Notes under the pieces: model-generated
What the model was told of the DNA's origin: nothing
The model's input: the letters and a program-made list of their open reading frames with translations, nothing else
The model's database searches: none
Shown here: positions 32,078 to 40,065 of the stretch, in pieces
Layout: each line of letters begins with the position of its first letter
How positions within the stretch are numbered: position 1 is the first letter of the stretch
Assembly: GCA_947642555.1 (NCBI GenBank)
Contig: CANRSX010000007.1
Coordinates: forward strand, 1 to 64,000
Length of the DNA: 64,000 nt
Direction: 5' to 3'
From: an uncultured Roseburia sp.
Lineage (GTDB): Bacteria > Bacillota > Clostridia > Lachnospirales > Lachnospiraceae
Program-made: the position numbers and the translations under genes

Positions 32078-33481
32078 ATGAGGACACGATTTTACAATGC
32101 GAAGATATTAGTCAGCCGGCCGGAGGGCGGGCATCGGTTTTCGGTAGTGGAGGGCGAGCTTTGGGTGTGCGGCGACACGATCCGCTATATCGGGGAAGGG
32201 GCGGCCGGCCCCCGGGGTGCGTGCGCGAATGCGGCAGGTGTACCGTCCAGGCACGAAGTCCCGGAGCGGCCCGGGGACAGCGGCGTCCCGGAGACTGACG
32301 CGCGGCCAGATGCGGCCCGCACATCCGGCGAGCCGTTCTCCTGGGACCGCGAGATCGACGCCGGCGGCAATCTCTTAATCCCGGGCTTTAAAAACGCGCA
32401 CACCCACACCGCGATGACGTTTCTGCGCTCCTACGCGGACGATCTGCCGCTGGCGGACTGGCTGAGCACGCAGGTGTTCCCGCGGGAGGCGCAGCTTACG
32501 GCGGAGGATATCTACTGGCTGGATATTCTGGGAATCATGGAGTATCTGACCAGCGGGATCACCGCGAACTTTGACATGTATTTTTACCCGGAGATGATCG
32601 CGCGGGCAGCCGTGGACACGGGCTTTCGCACGGTGCAGACCGGGGCGCTCAACAATTTCACCAGCTCCGCGGAGCAGATGGAGGAGGAGTTTCACCGGGT
32701 GAATGAGATGAGCGATCTGACGTCATTTATCGTTGGATTTCACGCGGAGTACACGACCTCAAAGGAGCGGATGGAGGATGTGGCGCGGCTGGCGCAGAAA
32801 CTGAAATCGCCGGTGTGGCTGCACAATTCCGAGACGCGCTCCGAGGTGGCGGAGTGTAAGGCGCGCTGGGGTATGACGCCCACCGCCCTGACCGACGCGC
32901 TGGGGATGTATGAGTACGGGGGAGGCGGCTACCACTGTGTCTGGGTGGAGGAGCCGGATTTTGAGATTTTTAAAAGGCGGGGGCTGACCGCTGTGACAAA
33001 TCCAGCTTCAAATTTAAAGCTTGCCTCCGGGATCTGTCCGGTGAAGCGGTTTGTGGACGAGGGGATTTCTGTGGCGATCGGTACGGACGGCCCTGCCAGC
33101 AATAACTGCCTGGACATGTTTCGCGAGATTTTCCTGACCTCCGCGCTGGCGAAGGTGCGCGAGGAGGATGCGGCGTGTATTGGCGCGGACGAGATTCTCT
33201 ACATGGCGACTGCAGGCGGCGCCCGGGCGATGGGGCTTTCTGACTGCGACTGCCTGGCGGAGGGGAAGAAGGCGGATCTTGTCATGATTGATTTACAGCA
33301 GCCCAACATGCAGCCGGAGAACAATCTGGTCAAAAATCTCGTCTACAGCGGCAGCAAGCAGAATGTGAAGCTGACCATGGTAAACGGAAGGATCATCTAC
33401 GAGGACGGGCGGTTTGAGATCGGATTTGACCCGAGGGAAATCTATGCGAAAGCGAATGCGGTCATAGAGCGAATGCAATAG
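32078..33481 (+). CDS. Amidohydrolase, MTA/SAH deaminase-like
   Basis: The 467-residue protein is an amidohydrolase of the TRZ/ATZ and MtaD group. Metal ligands appear as HTHT (about residue 108), FHAEYTTS, LHNSET and GTDGPASNN. It probably deaminates S-adenosylhomocysteine, methylthioadenosine or a related purine, in keeping with the PNP gene 25 bp upstream. An unusual stretch of about 50 Pro/Ala/Arg/Glu-rich residues (41-90) interrupts the N-terminal beta domain where relatives have a short turn. ATG 32078 follows GGAGGA. Its last codons lie in a 45-bp repeat. Confidence 0.86.
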   Translation: MRTRFYNAKILVSRPEGGHRFSVVEGELWVCGDTIRYIGEGAAGPRGACANAAGVPSRHEVPERPGDSGVPETDARPDAARTSGEPFSWDREIDAGGNLLIPGFKNAHTHTAMTFLRSYADDLPLADWLSTQVFPREAQLTAEDIYWLDILGIMEYLTSGITANFDMYFYPEMIARAAVDTGFRTVQTGALNNFTSSAEQMEEEFHRVNEMSDLTSFIVGFHAEYTTSKERMEDVARLAQKLKSPVWLHNSETRSEVAECKARWGMTPTALTDALGMYEYGGGGYHCVWVEEPDFEIFKRRGLTAVTNPASNLKLASGICPVKRFVDEGISVAIGTDGPASNNCLDMFREIFLTSALAKVREEDAACIGADEILYMATAGGARAMGLSDCDCLAEGKKADLVMIDLQQPNMQPENNLVKNLVYSGSKQNVKLTMVNGRIIYEDGRFEIGFDPREIYAKANAVIERMQ

Positions 33482-33545
33482 CATTCGCTTTGCGGATTGC
33501 GGTAGCTCCGTGCGCGAATGCAATAGCATTCGCTCTGCGGATCGC
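33469..33545. repeat. Tandem 45-bp repeat with a GCGAATGC-AATA-GCATTCGC palindrome
   Basis: Two copies start at 33469 and 33514. Each holds the 20-bp palindrome above followed by T(T/C)TGCGGAT(T/C)GCGGTA. The first copy covers the stop region of the deaminase gene, and a degenerate half copy (AGCGAATGCGG) precedes it at 33451. The spacer up to the next gene is therefore made largely of this repeat. Confidence 0.75.
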
Positions 33546-33563
33546 GGTAAGAAAGGAAGAGAT

Positions 33564-34319
33564 ATGCGCGTTATTTTTATACATCACAGCTGTTTTCTGG
33601 TCGAGGTGGACGAGAAAGTGCTGATTTTTGACTGGTTTGACGGGGACCGGGTGGAGGGCATCCATTTCGGCGGCGTCCTGCCGGAGTACGAGGCGGACAC
33701 GCCGGTCTATGTGTTTGCGAGCCACAAGCACCAGGATCATTTTGACATGGACGTGCTGCGGTGGGCGGATCACTACACGAATATCCACTATATTTTTTCG
33801 AAGGACTGTAAGATGAGTCCGCATTTCCTGGAAAAACACGGGATCCCGGCAAATGTCGCAAAGCGGATCCTCTATGTCCGGGCCATGGAAAAATACGAGC
33901 TGGATGACATAAAAATCGAGACGCTGCGCTCCACGGACGCCGGGGTCGCGTTTTATGTGACGACAAACGGGGCCTCCTTTTTCCATGCGGGAGATTTAAA
34001 CGACTGGAACTGGGAGGGCGCGGGCGATCTCGTAAACGGGATGATGGCGTCGAACTACCGGATGCAGATCCGGCGTCTCGCGGGAAAAAAGATCCACCTG
34101 GCGTTTGTTCCGATGGATCCCAGACTGGGCGAACATCAGTATGCGGGCATCGACTATTTTATGAAACACACGGACGCGGACTACGTGTTCCCGATGCATA
34201 TGTGGAAGGATTATTCCGGGATAAAGGAGTATAAAAAGCGGATTTCCAATGAGCGGATGGCGGAGCGGATCGTGGAGATCGCGTGCGAAAATCAGATTTT
34301 TGAGATCCGGGAGGAGTAG
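33564..34319 (+). CDS. Metallo-beta-lactamase-fold hydrolase (UlaG-like)
   Basis: The 251-residue cytoplasmic protein has FIHHSCFLVEVDEKVLIFDWF, the metal motif ASHKHQDHFD (HxHxDH-like), FHAGDLNDWNW, and late FPMHMW. This is the UlaG-like branch of the MBL fold. It likely hydrolyses a small lactone or phosphodiester, but the substrate is unknown. ATG 33564 follows AAGGAAGAG. It is separated from the deaminase gene by the 45-bp repeat and may be transcribed with it. Confidence 0.8.
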   Translation: MRVIFIHHSCFLVEVDEKVLIFDWFDGDRVEGIHFGGVLPEYEADTPVYVFASHKHQDHFDMDVLRWADHYTNIHYIFSKDCKMSPHFLEKHGIPANVAKRILYVRAMEKYELDDIKIETLRSTDAGVAFYVTTNGASFFHAGDLNDWNWEGAGDLVNGMMASNYRMQIRRLAGKKIHLAFVPMDPRLGEHQYAGIDYFMKHTDADYVFPMHMWKDYSGIKEYKKRISNERMAERIVEIACENQIFEIREE

Positions 34320-34322
34320 TAC

Positions 34323-34352
34323 TTGACGATTCCAAAATAGTTGCGCTATACT
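34323..34352 (+). promoter_or_regulatory. Promoter of the small membrane protein/alaS unit
   Basis: TTGACG (34323-34328), an 18-bp spacer and TATACT (34347-34352) lie directly after the stop of the preceding gene. No T-box leader is present between here and alaS, although alanyl-tRNA synthetase genes of Firmicutes often have one. Confidence 0.7.
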
Positions 34353-34407
34353 AAATAGATGTGAAAGATAACGATAAGGCCGCATAAGCGGCGGAATGGA
34401 GGAAATA

Positions 34408-34554
34408 ATGGCATTTTTCGGATGGGTCGTTCATTACCTGATTATGTTTGTGGTTCTCGTAGCGGTAGCCGGACTTGGCATTTTTGCGGGAAAAAAATGG
34501 AAGGACAGCAGTGACGCGAAGAAGGCGGCAGGGCTTTCCGATACAAAGGAATAA
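34408..34554 (+). CDS. Small single-helix membrane protein (48 residues)
   Basis: ATG 34408 has TGGAGGA at 34397-34403. The product has one hydrophobic helix (WVVHYLIMFVVLVAVAGLGI, about residues 6-25) followed by GKKWKDSSDAKK and a charged tail. It belongs to a short conserved type that I have seen before alaS in related genomes, but without a known function. It is too short for ordinary gene calling and shares the promoter with alaS, whose start lies 18 bp on. Confidence 0.68.
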   Translation: MAFFGWVVHYLIMFVVLVAVAGLGIFAGKKWKDSSDAKKAAGLSDTKE

Positions 34555-34572
34555 GGTTTGGAGGAATCGATC

Positions 34573-37230
34573 GTGAAGAAGTTTTATGGTGAGAACGAGC
34601 TGCGCCGGATGTTTCTCGAGTTTTTCGAGAGCAAGGAGCATCTCGCGATGAAGAGTTTTTCTTTGATCCCGCACAATGACAACAGCTTACTGCTGATCGG
34701 GGCCGGCATGGCGCCGCTAAAGCCGTATTTTACCGGGCAGGAGATCCCGCCGAGGCGCAGGGTGACGACCTGTCAGAAGTGTATCCGCACCGGCGATATC
34801 GACAATGTCGGCAAGACGGCGAGACATCTGACGTTTTTCGAGATGCTGGGAAATTTCTCCTTCGGTGATTATTTTAAGCACGAGGCGATCGCCTGGTCGT
34901 GGGAGTTTCTGACAAAGGTCTTAGGGCTTGAGGAGGACAGGCTGTATCCGTCCATTTACGGGGAGGATGACGAGGCGTTTCGGATCTGGAATGAGGAGAT
35001 CGGCATCCCGGCGGAGCGCATCACGCGTTTTTACCGCGACCCGGAGACGGGGGAGTGCGACAATTTCTGGGAGCATGGCGCAGGCCCGTGCGGCCCCTGC
35101 TCGGAGATCTACTACGACCGTGGAGAAAAGTATGGCTGCGGGAAGCCGGACTGTAAGGTGGGCTGCGACTGCGACCGTTTTATGGAGGTCTGGAATAACG
35201 TTTTCACCCAGTTTGAGGGTGACGGCAAGGGTCACTATGAGGAGCTCGCGCAGAAGAATATCGACACCGGCATGGGGTTAGAGCGCCTTGCGGTCGTGAT
35301 GCAGGACGTGGATTCCGTCTTTGACATCGACACGATGAAAGCGATCCGGGACAAGGTATGCGCGCTGTCGGGGAAGACCTACCGGCACGACGCGATGGAC
35401 GATGTCTCGATCCGCCTGATCACCGACCATATCCGCTCGGCGACCTTTATGGTGTCGGACGGGATCATGCCGTCAAACGAGGGACGCGGCTATGTGCTGC
35501 GGCGCATCATCCGCCGTGCTGCCAGACACGGAAGGATGCTCGGCATTCAGGGCACGTTTATGGCGGAGCTCGCGGCGACGGTGGTGCAGGAGAGTAAGGA
35601 CGGCTACCCGGAGCTTGACGAGAAGCAGGAGTTTATCTATAAGGTCCTGACCCAGGAGGAGGAAAAATTCGACAAGACGATCGATATGGGACTTGCCATT
35701 TTAGGTGAGATGGAAGCGGAGATGACGGCGCAGGGAGGGAAGGTGCTCTCCGGTGAGAACGCGTTCCGCCTGTATGATACTTACGGCTTCCCGATCGATC
35801 TGACGCGCGAGATCCTGGAGGAAAAAGGATTTACAATTGACGAAGACGGCTTCCATAAGGCGATGGAGGTGCAGCGCCAGACGGCCAGAAAGGCGAGAAA
35901 GGTCACGAACTACATGGGTGCGGACGAGACGGTTTACGAGTCGATCGATCCGTCCGTCACCTCGGAGTTTACGGGCTACGACCGCCTGGAGGAGACGTCT
36001 GTCGTGAGCGTGCTGACGACGGAGACGGAGATCGTCGAGGCCTTGTCCGACGGGGAGACCGGCACCATCATCACGGAGCGTACGCCGTTTTACGCGACGA
36101 TGGGCGGACAGCAGGGGGATAAGGGCGTGATCCGCACAGCCTCCGGGGAGTTTGTCGTGGAGGATACCGTAAAGCTTCTGGGCGGCAAGATCGGCCATAT
36201 CGGTAAGATGGCAGATGGCATGATAAAGACCGGGGACGAGGTGACGCTTTCCGTGGATGCGGGGCTTCGCGCAAAGATCTGTAAAAATCACTCGGCGACC
36301 CATCTGATGCAGAAGGCGCTGCGCGAGGTCTTAGGAACTCACGTGGAGCAGGAGGGATCCTATCAGGACAGCGAGCGGACGCGGTTTGACTTCAGCCATT
36401 TCGCGGCGATGACGCCGGAGGAGATCGCGAAGGTCGAGCAGCTGGTGAATGAGAAGATCGCGGAGGGTCTTCCTGTCGTGACGGAGGAGATGTCCGTGGA
36501 CGACGCCAGGAAGTCCGGCGCGATGGCGCTCTTTGGCGAGAAGTACGGGGAGACGGTGCGCGTGGTCTCCATGGGCGATTTCTCAAAGGAGCTCTGCGGC
36601 GGTACGCATGTGAAGAATACCGGCGATATCACGGCATTTAAGATTTTGTCGGAGAACGGCGTGGCCTCCGGCGTGCGCAGGATCGAGGCGCTGACCGGCG
36701 ACAACGTGTTTGCCTATTATAAGAAGCTAGAGGAGGAGCTGTACGCGGCGGCGCGCGTGGCGAAGGCGACCCCGGCGACGTTAGCGGAGAAGATCGCGCA
36801 CATGCAGGCGCAGATTAAGGAGCTCTCCGGCGAGATCGAGTCCCTAAAGAGCAAGGCGGCGAAGGATGCGCTCGGCGATGTCATGGATCAGGTGACGGAG
36901 ATAAACGGCGTGAAGCTTCTCGCGGCATCCGTGCCCGGCGTGGACATGAACGGGCTGCGCGACCTTGGCGATCAGCTGAAGGAGAAGCTCGGCGAGGGCG
37001 TGGTCGTGCTGGCTTCCGACGCGGGCGGAAAGGTAAACCTGATCGCCATGGCGACGGAGGAGGCCCAGAAGCGCGGCGCGCATGCGGGCAACCTGATCAA
37101 GGGAATCGCGGGCAGGGTCGGCGGAGGCGGCGGCGGACGCCCGAATATGGCCCAGGCCGGCGGTAAAAATCCGGCGGGAATCCCGGACGCGATCGCGGAG
37201 GCGAAAGCGGTGCTGGCGGGGCAGGTGTAA
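34573..37230 (+). CDS. alaS: Alanyl-tRNA synthetase
   Basis: The 885-residue class II synthetase begins KKFYGENELRRMFLEFFESK. It shows motif 2 (FFEMLGNFSFGDYFK), the GMGLERLA motif 3, the editing domain HSATHLMQKALREVLG and CGGTHVKNTGD zinc/editing sites, and a C-terminal DHHA1-like domain. It charges tRNA-Ala. GTG 34573 is the likely start, 7 nt after GGAGGA (34560-34565); the TTG at 34558 precedes that site. A strong terminator follows. Confidence 0.96.
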   Translation: MKKFYGENELRRMFLEFFESKEHLAMKSFSLIPHNDNSLLLIGAGMAPLKPYFTGQEIPPRRRVTTCQKCIRTGDIDNVGKTARHLTFFEMLGNFSFGDYFKHEAIAWSWEFLTKVLGLEEDRLYPSIYGEDDEAFRIWNEEIGIPAERITRFYRDPETGECDNFWEHGAGPCGPCSEIYYDRGEKYGCGKPDCKVGCDCDRFMEVWNNVFTQFEGDGKGHYEELAQKNIDTGMGLERLAVVMQDVDSVFDIDTMKAIRDKVCALSGKTYRHDAMDDVSIRLITDHIRSATFMVSDGIMPSNEGRGYVLRRIIRRAARHGRMLGIQGTFMAELAATVVQESKDGYPELDEKQEFIYKVLTQEEEKFDKTIDMGLAILGEMEAEMTAQGGKVLSGENAFRLYDTYGFPIDLTREILEEKGFTIDEDGFHKAMEVQRQTARKARKVTNYMGADETVYESIDPSVTSEFTGYDRLEETSVVSVLTTETEIVEALSDGETGTIITERTPFYATMGGQQGDKGVIRTASGEFVVEDTVKLLGGKIGHIGKMADGMIKTGDEVTLSVDAGLRAKICKNHSATHLMQKALREVLGTHVEQEGSYQDSERTRFDFSHFAAMTPEEIAKVEQLVNEKIAEGLPVVTEEMSVDDARKSGAMALFGEKYGETVRVVSMGDFSKELCGGTHVKNTGDITAFKILSENGVASGVRRIEALTGDNVFAYYKKLEEELYAAARVAKATPATLAEKIAHMQAQIKELSGEIESLKSKAAKDALGDVMDQVTEINGVKLLAASVPGVDMNGLRDLGDQLKEKLGEGVVVLASDAGGKVNLIAMATEEAQKRGAHAGNLIKGIAGRVGGGGGGRPNMAQAGGKNPAGIPDAIAEAKAVLAGQV

Positions 37231-37265
37231 CCCGCGCCCCTGCGAATGGGCATGAACTGAACTTT

Positions 37266-37297
37266 AAAAAAGACTGCTTGACAGAGCAGTCTTTTTT
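37266..37297 (+). terminator. alaS terminator
   Basis: AAAAAAGACTGCT (37266-37278) pairs with AGCAGTCTTTTTT (37285-37297) around a 6-nt loop. The U-rich and A-rich arms make it work on either strand. Confidence 0.9.
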
Positions 37298-37330
37298 GTG
37301 TTAATATTTACCAGGAGAAACATATAACAA

Positions 37331-37345
37331 TGTTAATTAATAACA
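37331..37345. promoter_or_regulatory. Palindrome TGTTA-ATTAA-TAACA before the MarR gene
   Basis: A 15-bp perfect inverted repeat lies 13 bp before the MarR-family start and overlaps its likely ribosome or promoter region. AT-rich palindromes of this size are the usual MarR operators, so autorepression is likely. Confidence 0.5.
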
Positions 37346-37358
37346 AGGTGGTGAGTTT

Positions 37359-37877
37359 ATGGACGAGCTTTACGGAAAGCTCTATGAAGCGCTGGGACGG
37401 TTGAAGCGGCTTCGGATCAGCGATCTTTTTCCGGAAATGACGAAGACAGACTGTATGACTCTGCTCGCAATTGATCATTTTAATAAGGAGAAGGATGACG
37501 GCGTGCTGACGGTGTCTGAGCTGGCGGAGAAGATTCACATGAAGCCGTCCGCGGTTTCACGGACGCTGAAAGGGCTGGATGACCGCGGGCTGATCGAGCG
37601 CACGGTGAACCGGGCGGACCGGAGGAACACGTATGTCACGGTGTCGGAGAAGGGGCACGAGGAATGGAAGCGGATGGAGGCGCAGGGTCTTGCGTTTGCG
37701 CAGGCTGTATTTTCGCGGATGAGCGCGGAGGATGTGGAGCATCTGATTTCCTATGTGAACCGGTTTGCCAGTGTGGCGGAGGAGGAGATCGCGCGCATCG
37801 TATCAGAGCGTGCCGCCGCAAAGACATCTTCCCACGTCACGGCACAGGAAGGAACCGGGCCAGACGAAACAGAATAG
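37359..37877 (+). CDS. MarR-family transcriptional regulator
   Basis: The 172-residue protein has a winged HTH (TVSELAEKIHMKPSAVSRTLKGLDDRGLIERTVNRADRRNTYVTVSEKG), the MarR wing being DRRNTYV (listed as contiguous blocks around residues 51-92). It precedes two ABC exporter genes by 31 bp and probably represses them until a drug or toxic compound binds. AAGGTGGTGA precedes ATG 37359. The C-terminal tail (about 30 residues) is polar and unlike the family. Confidence 0.9.
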   Translation: MDELYGKLYEALGRLKRLRISDLFPEMTKTDCMTLLAIDHFNKEKDDGVLTVSELAEKIHMKPSAVSRTLKGLDDRGLIERTVNRADRRNTYVTVSEKGHEEWKRMEAQGLAFAQAVFSRMSAEDVEHLISYVNRFASVAEEEIARIVSERAAAKTSSHVTAQEGTGPDETE

Positions 37878-37908
37878 AACGAGACAGAACAGAAAGGATG
37901 AGAGCGGG

Positions 37909-40065
37909 ATGGGAAAGATCTTTAAAAACATGATTCCATACTGGAGGTCGCTGATCGCGGTGCTTCTTCTGCTTTTCGTGCAGGCGTGGTGCGATCTGGC
38001 GCTTCCGGAATACACGTCGGATATCATTGATGTCGGAATTATCGGAAACGGCGTGGAGCACGTGATCCCGGAGGCGGTCACGGCGGAGGAGTTTGAGCGG
38101 GCAAAGCTTCTGATGACGGAGGAGGAGCAGGCGGCCTGGGAGGGCTGTTTTGTAAAAGACGGGGAGCGCTACGTCCGAAGCATATCGGATCAGAAGACGC
38201 TGGATGAGCTGGACGAGACGCTTCTGCTCCCGCTGCTGTTAAACCAGCAGATGTCGGCGCTTCCCGAGGGCGCTTCCGGGCAGATGATGATGGACGAGGC
38301 AGCCCTTCTGGCCGTCCGGGAGGAAGCGGAGAAGACGATCGATACGATGGGCAGCTCGCTGGTGCGTTCCATGGGGATCGCCTACGCGTCCGCGTGCAAC
38401 CGTGCGGCGGGCGTTGACATGGAAAAGGTGCAGTCCTCCTATCTCTGGAAGGAAGGGCTTAAGATGGTGGGCATAGCGCTTGTCATGGGAGTGGTCACCG
38501 TGCTCGTCGGATTCTTAGGCTCGCGCGTCGGCGCAGGGATCGGGCGCGATATGAGGGAAAAGATGTTCTGCAGGGTGGTGGGATTTTCGAATGCCGAGAT
38601 GGATCAGTTTTCCACGGCGTCGCTGATCACCAGGAGCACGAACGATATCCAGCAGATCCAGATGGTGTGCGCCATTTTAATCCGGATGATCGCCTATGCG
38701 CCGATCTTAGGGATCGGCGGCGTGCTAAAGGTGATCGAGACCGGGGCGGGGATGGGATGGATCATCATCCTTGCGATCGTGGTTATCCTGGGTTATATCA
38801 GTATCCTGATGTCGGTTGCAATGCCGAAATTCAAGCTGATGCAAAAGCTGGTGGACCGCATCAATCTCGTGGCCAGGGAGATTTTAACCGGGCTTTCCGT
38901 CATCCGTGCATTTAAGCGGGAGGATACGGAGGAGAAACGTTTTGACAGCGCAAACCGCGATCTGACCAGGACGATGATTTTTACCAACCGCGTGATGACG
39001 TTTATGATGCCGGGTATGATGATGATCATGAATCTGCTCACCGTGGGGATCGTGTGGTTCGGAGCGCATAAGATCGACGCAGGGACCATGCAGGTGGGCG
39101 CGATGACCGCGTTTATCACCTACTCGATGATGATTGTCATGTCGTTTCTGATGCTCACGATGCTCTCGATCATGCTCCCGAGAGCCGCGGTGGCAGCGGA
39201 GAGAATCGACGAAGTGATGCGCACAGAATCCTCCATTCAGGATAAGGAAAACCCGGACCGGCTGACAGAGCAGAAGGGCGTGATCGCGTTTTCCCATGTT
39301 AATTTCCGCTATCCGGGCGCGGAGGAGGATGCGCTTTCGGATATCAGCTTTGTGGCGGAGCCCGGGAAGACGACCGCGATCATCGGAAGCACCGGCTGCG
39401 GAAAGTCTACACTTGTAAATCTGATTCCGCGTCTCTACGACGTGACAGGGGGATCGGTCACATTGGACGGGAAGGATATCCGCGATATCGCGATGTCCGA
39501 CCTTCGGGAAGGGATCGGGTATGTGCCCCAAAAGGGCGTTCTCTTCTCCGGGACGATTGCATCCAACCTGCGGTTCGGACGGGCGGACGCGACGGACGGG
39601 GAGATAAAAGAGGCGGCGCGGATCGCACAGGCCTCGGATTTCATTGAAGAAAAAAGCGACGGGTACGAGAGCGCGATCGCACAGGGCGGCACGAACGTAT
39701 CCGGCGGGCAGAAGCAGCGGCTTGCGATTGCGCGTGCGATCGCGAAGCATCCGAAGATTTTTATCTTTGACGACAGCTTTTCCGCGCTTGACTTAAAGAC
39801 GGACGCGGCGCTTCGCCGGGCGCTCGCCGAAACGGTGCAGGATAAGACGGTCATTATCGTGGCGCAGCGCATCAGCACGATCCTTCACGCGGATCAGATC
39901 CTGGTGTTAAATGACGGCAGGATCGCCGGTAAGGGGACGCATGAGGAGCTTTTGAGGACGTGCGAGACCTACCGCGAGATCGCAAAGTCACAGATGTCGG
40001 CGGAGGAGCTGGGACTTGACGGACCGGCAGAACAGAAGGAAAGCGGGGTGTCATCGGATGAGTGA
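37909..40065 (+). CDS. ABC exporter half, degenerate nucleotide site (BmrD-like)
   Basis: The 718-residue protein joins a six-helix exporter domain to an ABC ATPase. Walker A is GSTGCGKST, the signature NVSGGQKQR, and Walker B IFIFDDSFSALD, in which Asp replaces the catalytic Glu. The H-loop His is replaced by Gln (IIVAQRISTI). These changes mark the degenerate site of a heterodimeric exporter. About 140 residues between helices 1 and 2 (LPEYTSDIID... to ...SSYLWKEGLK) form an extracellular domain, as in BmrD. ATG 37909 follows AAAGGATGAGAG. The second half follows with an 8-bp overlap. Confidence 0.92.
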   Translation: MGKIFKNMIPYWRSLIAVLLLLFVQAWCDLALPEYTSDIIDVGIIGNGVEHVIPEAVTAEEFERAKLLMTEEEQAAWEGCFVKDGERYVRSISDQKTLDELDETLLLPLLLNQQMSALPEGASGQMMMDEAALLAVREEAEKTIDTMGSSLVRSMGIAYASACNRAAGVDMEKVQSSYLWKEGLKMVGIALVMGVVTVLVGFLGSRVGAGIGRDMREKMFCRVVGFSNAEMDQFSTASLITRSTNDIQQIQMVCAILIRMIAYAPILGIGGVLKVIETGAGMGWIIILAIVVILGYISILMSVAMPKFKLMQKLVDRINLVAREILTGLSVIRAFKREDTEEKRFDSANRDLTRTMIFTNRVMTFMMPGMMMIMNLLTVGIVWFGAHKIDAGTMQVGAMTAFITYSMMIVMSFLMLTMLSIMLPRAAVAAERIDEVMRTESSIQDKENPDRLTEQKGVIAFSHVNFRYPGAEEDALSDISFVAEPGKTTAIIGSTGCGKSTLVNLIPRLYDVTGGSVTLDGKDIRDIAMSDLREGIGYVPQKGVLFSGTIASNLRFGRADATDGEIKEAARIAQASDFIEEKSDGYESAIAQGGTNVSGGQKQRLAIARAIAKHPKIFIFDDSFSALDLKTDAALRRALAETVQDKTVIIVAQRISTILHADQILVLNDGRIAGKGTHEELLRTCETYREIAKSQMSAEELGLDGPAEQKESGVSSDE

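Noticed and set aside
34353-34572. T-box riboswitch before alaS
   Set aside because: No specifier-loop or T-box sequence and no terminator/antiterminator pair were seen.
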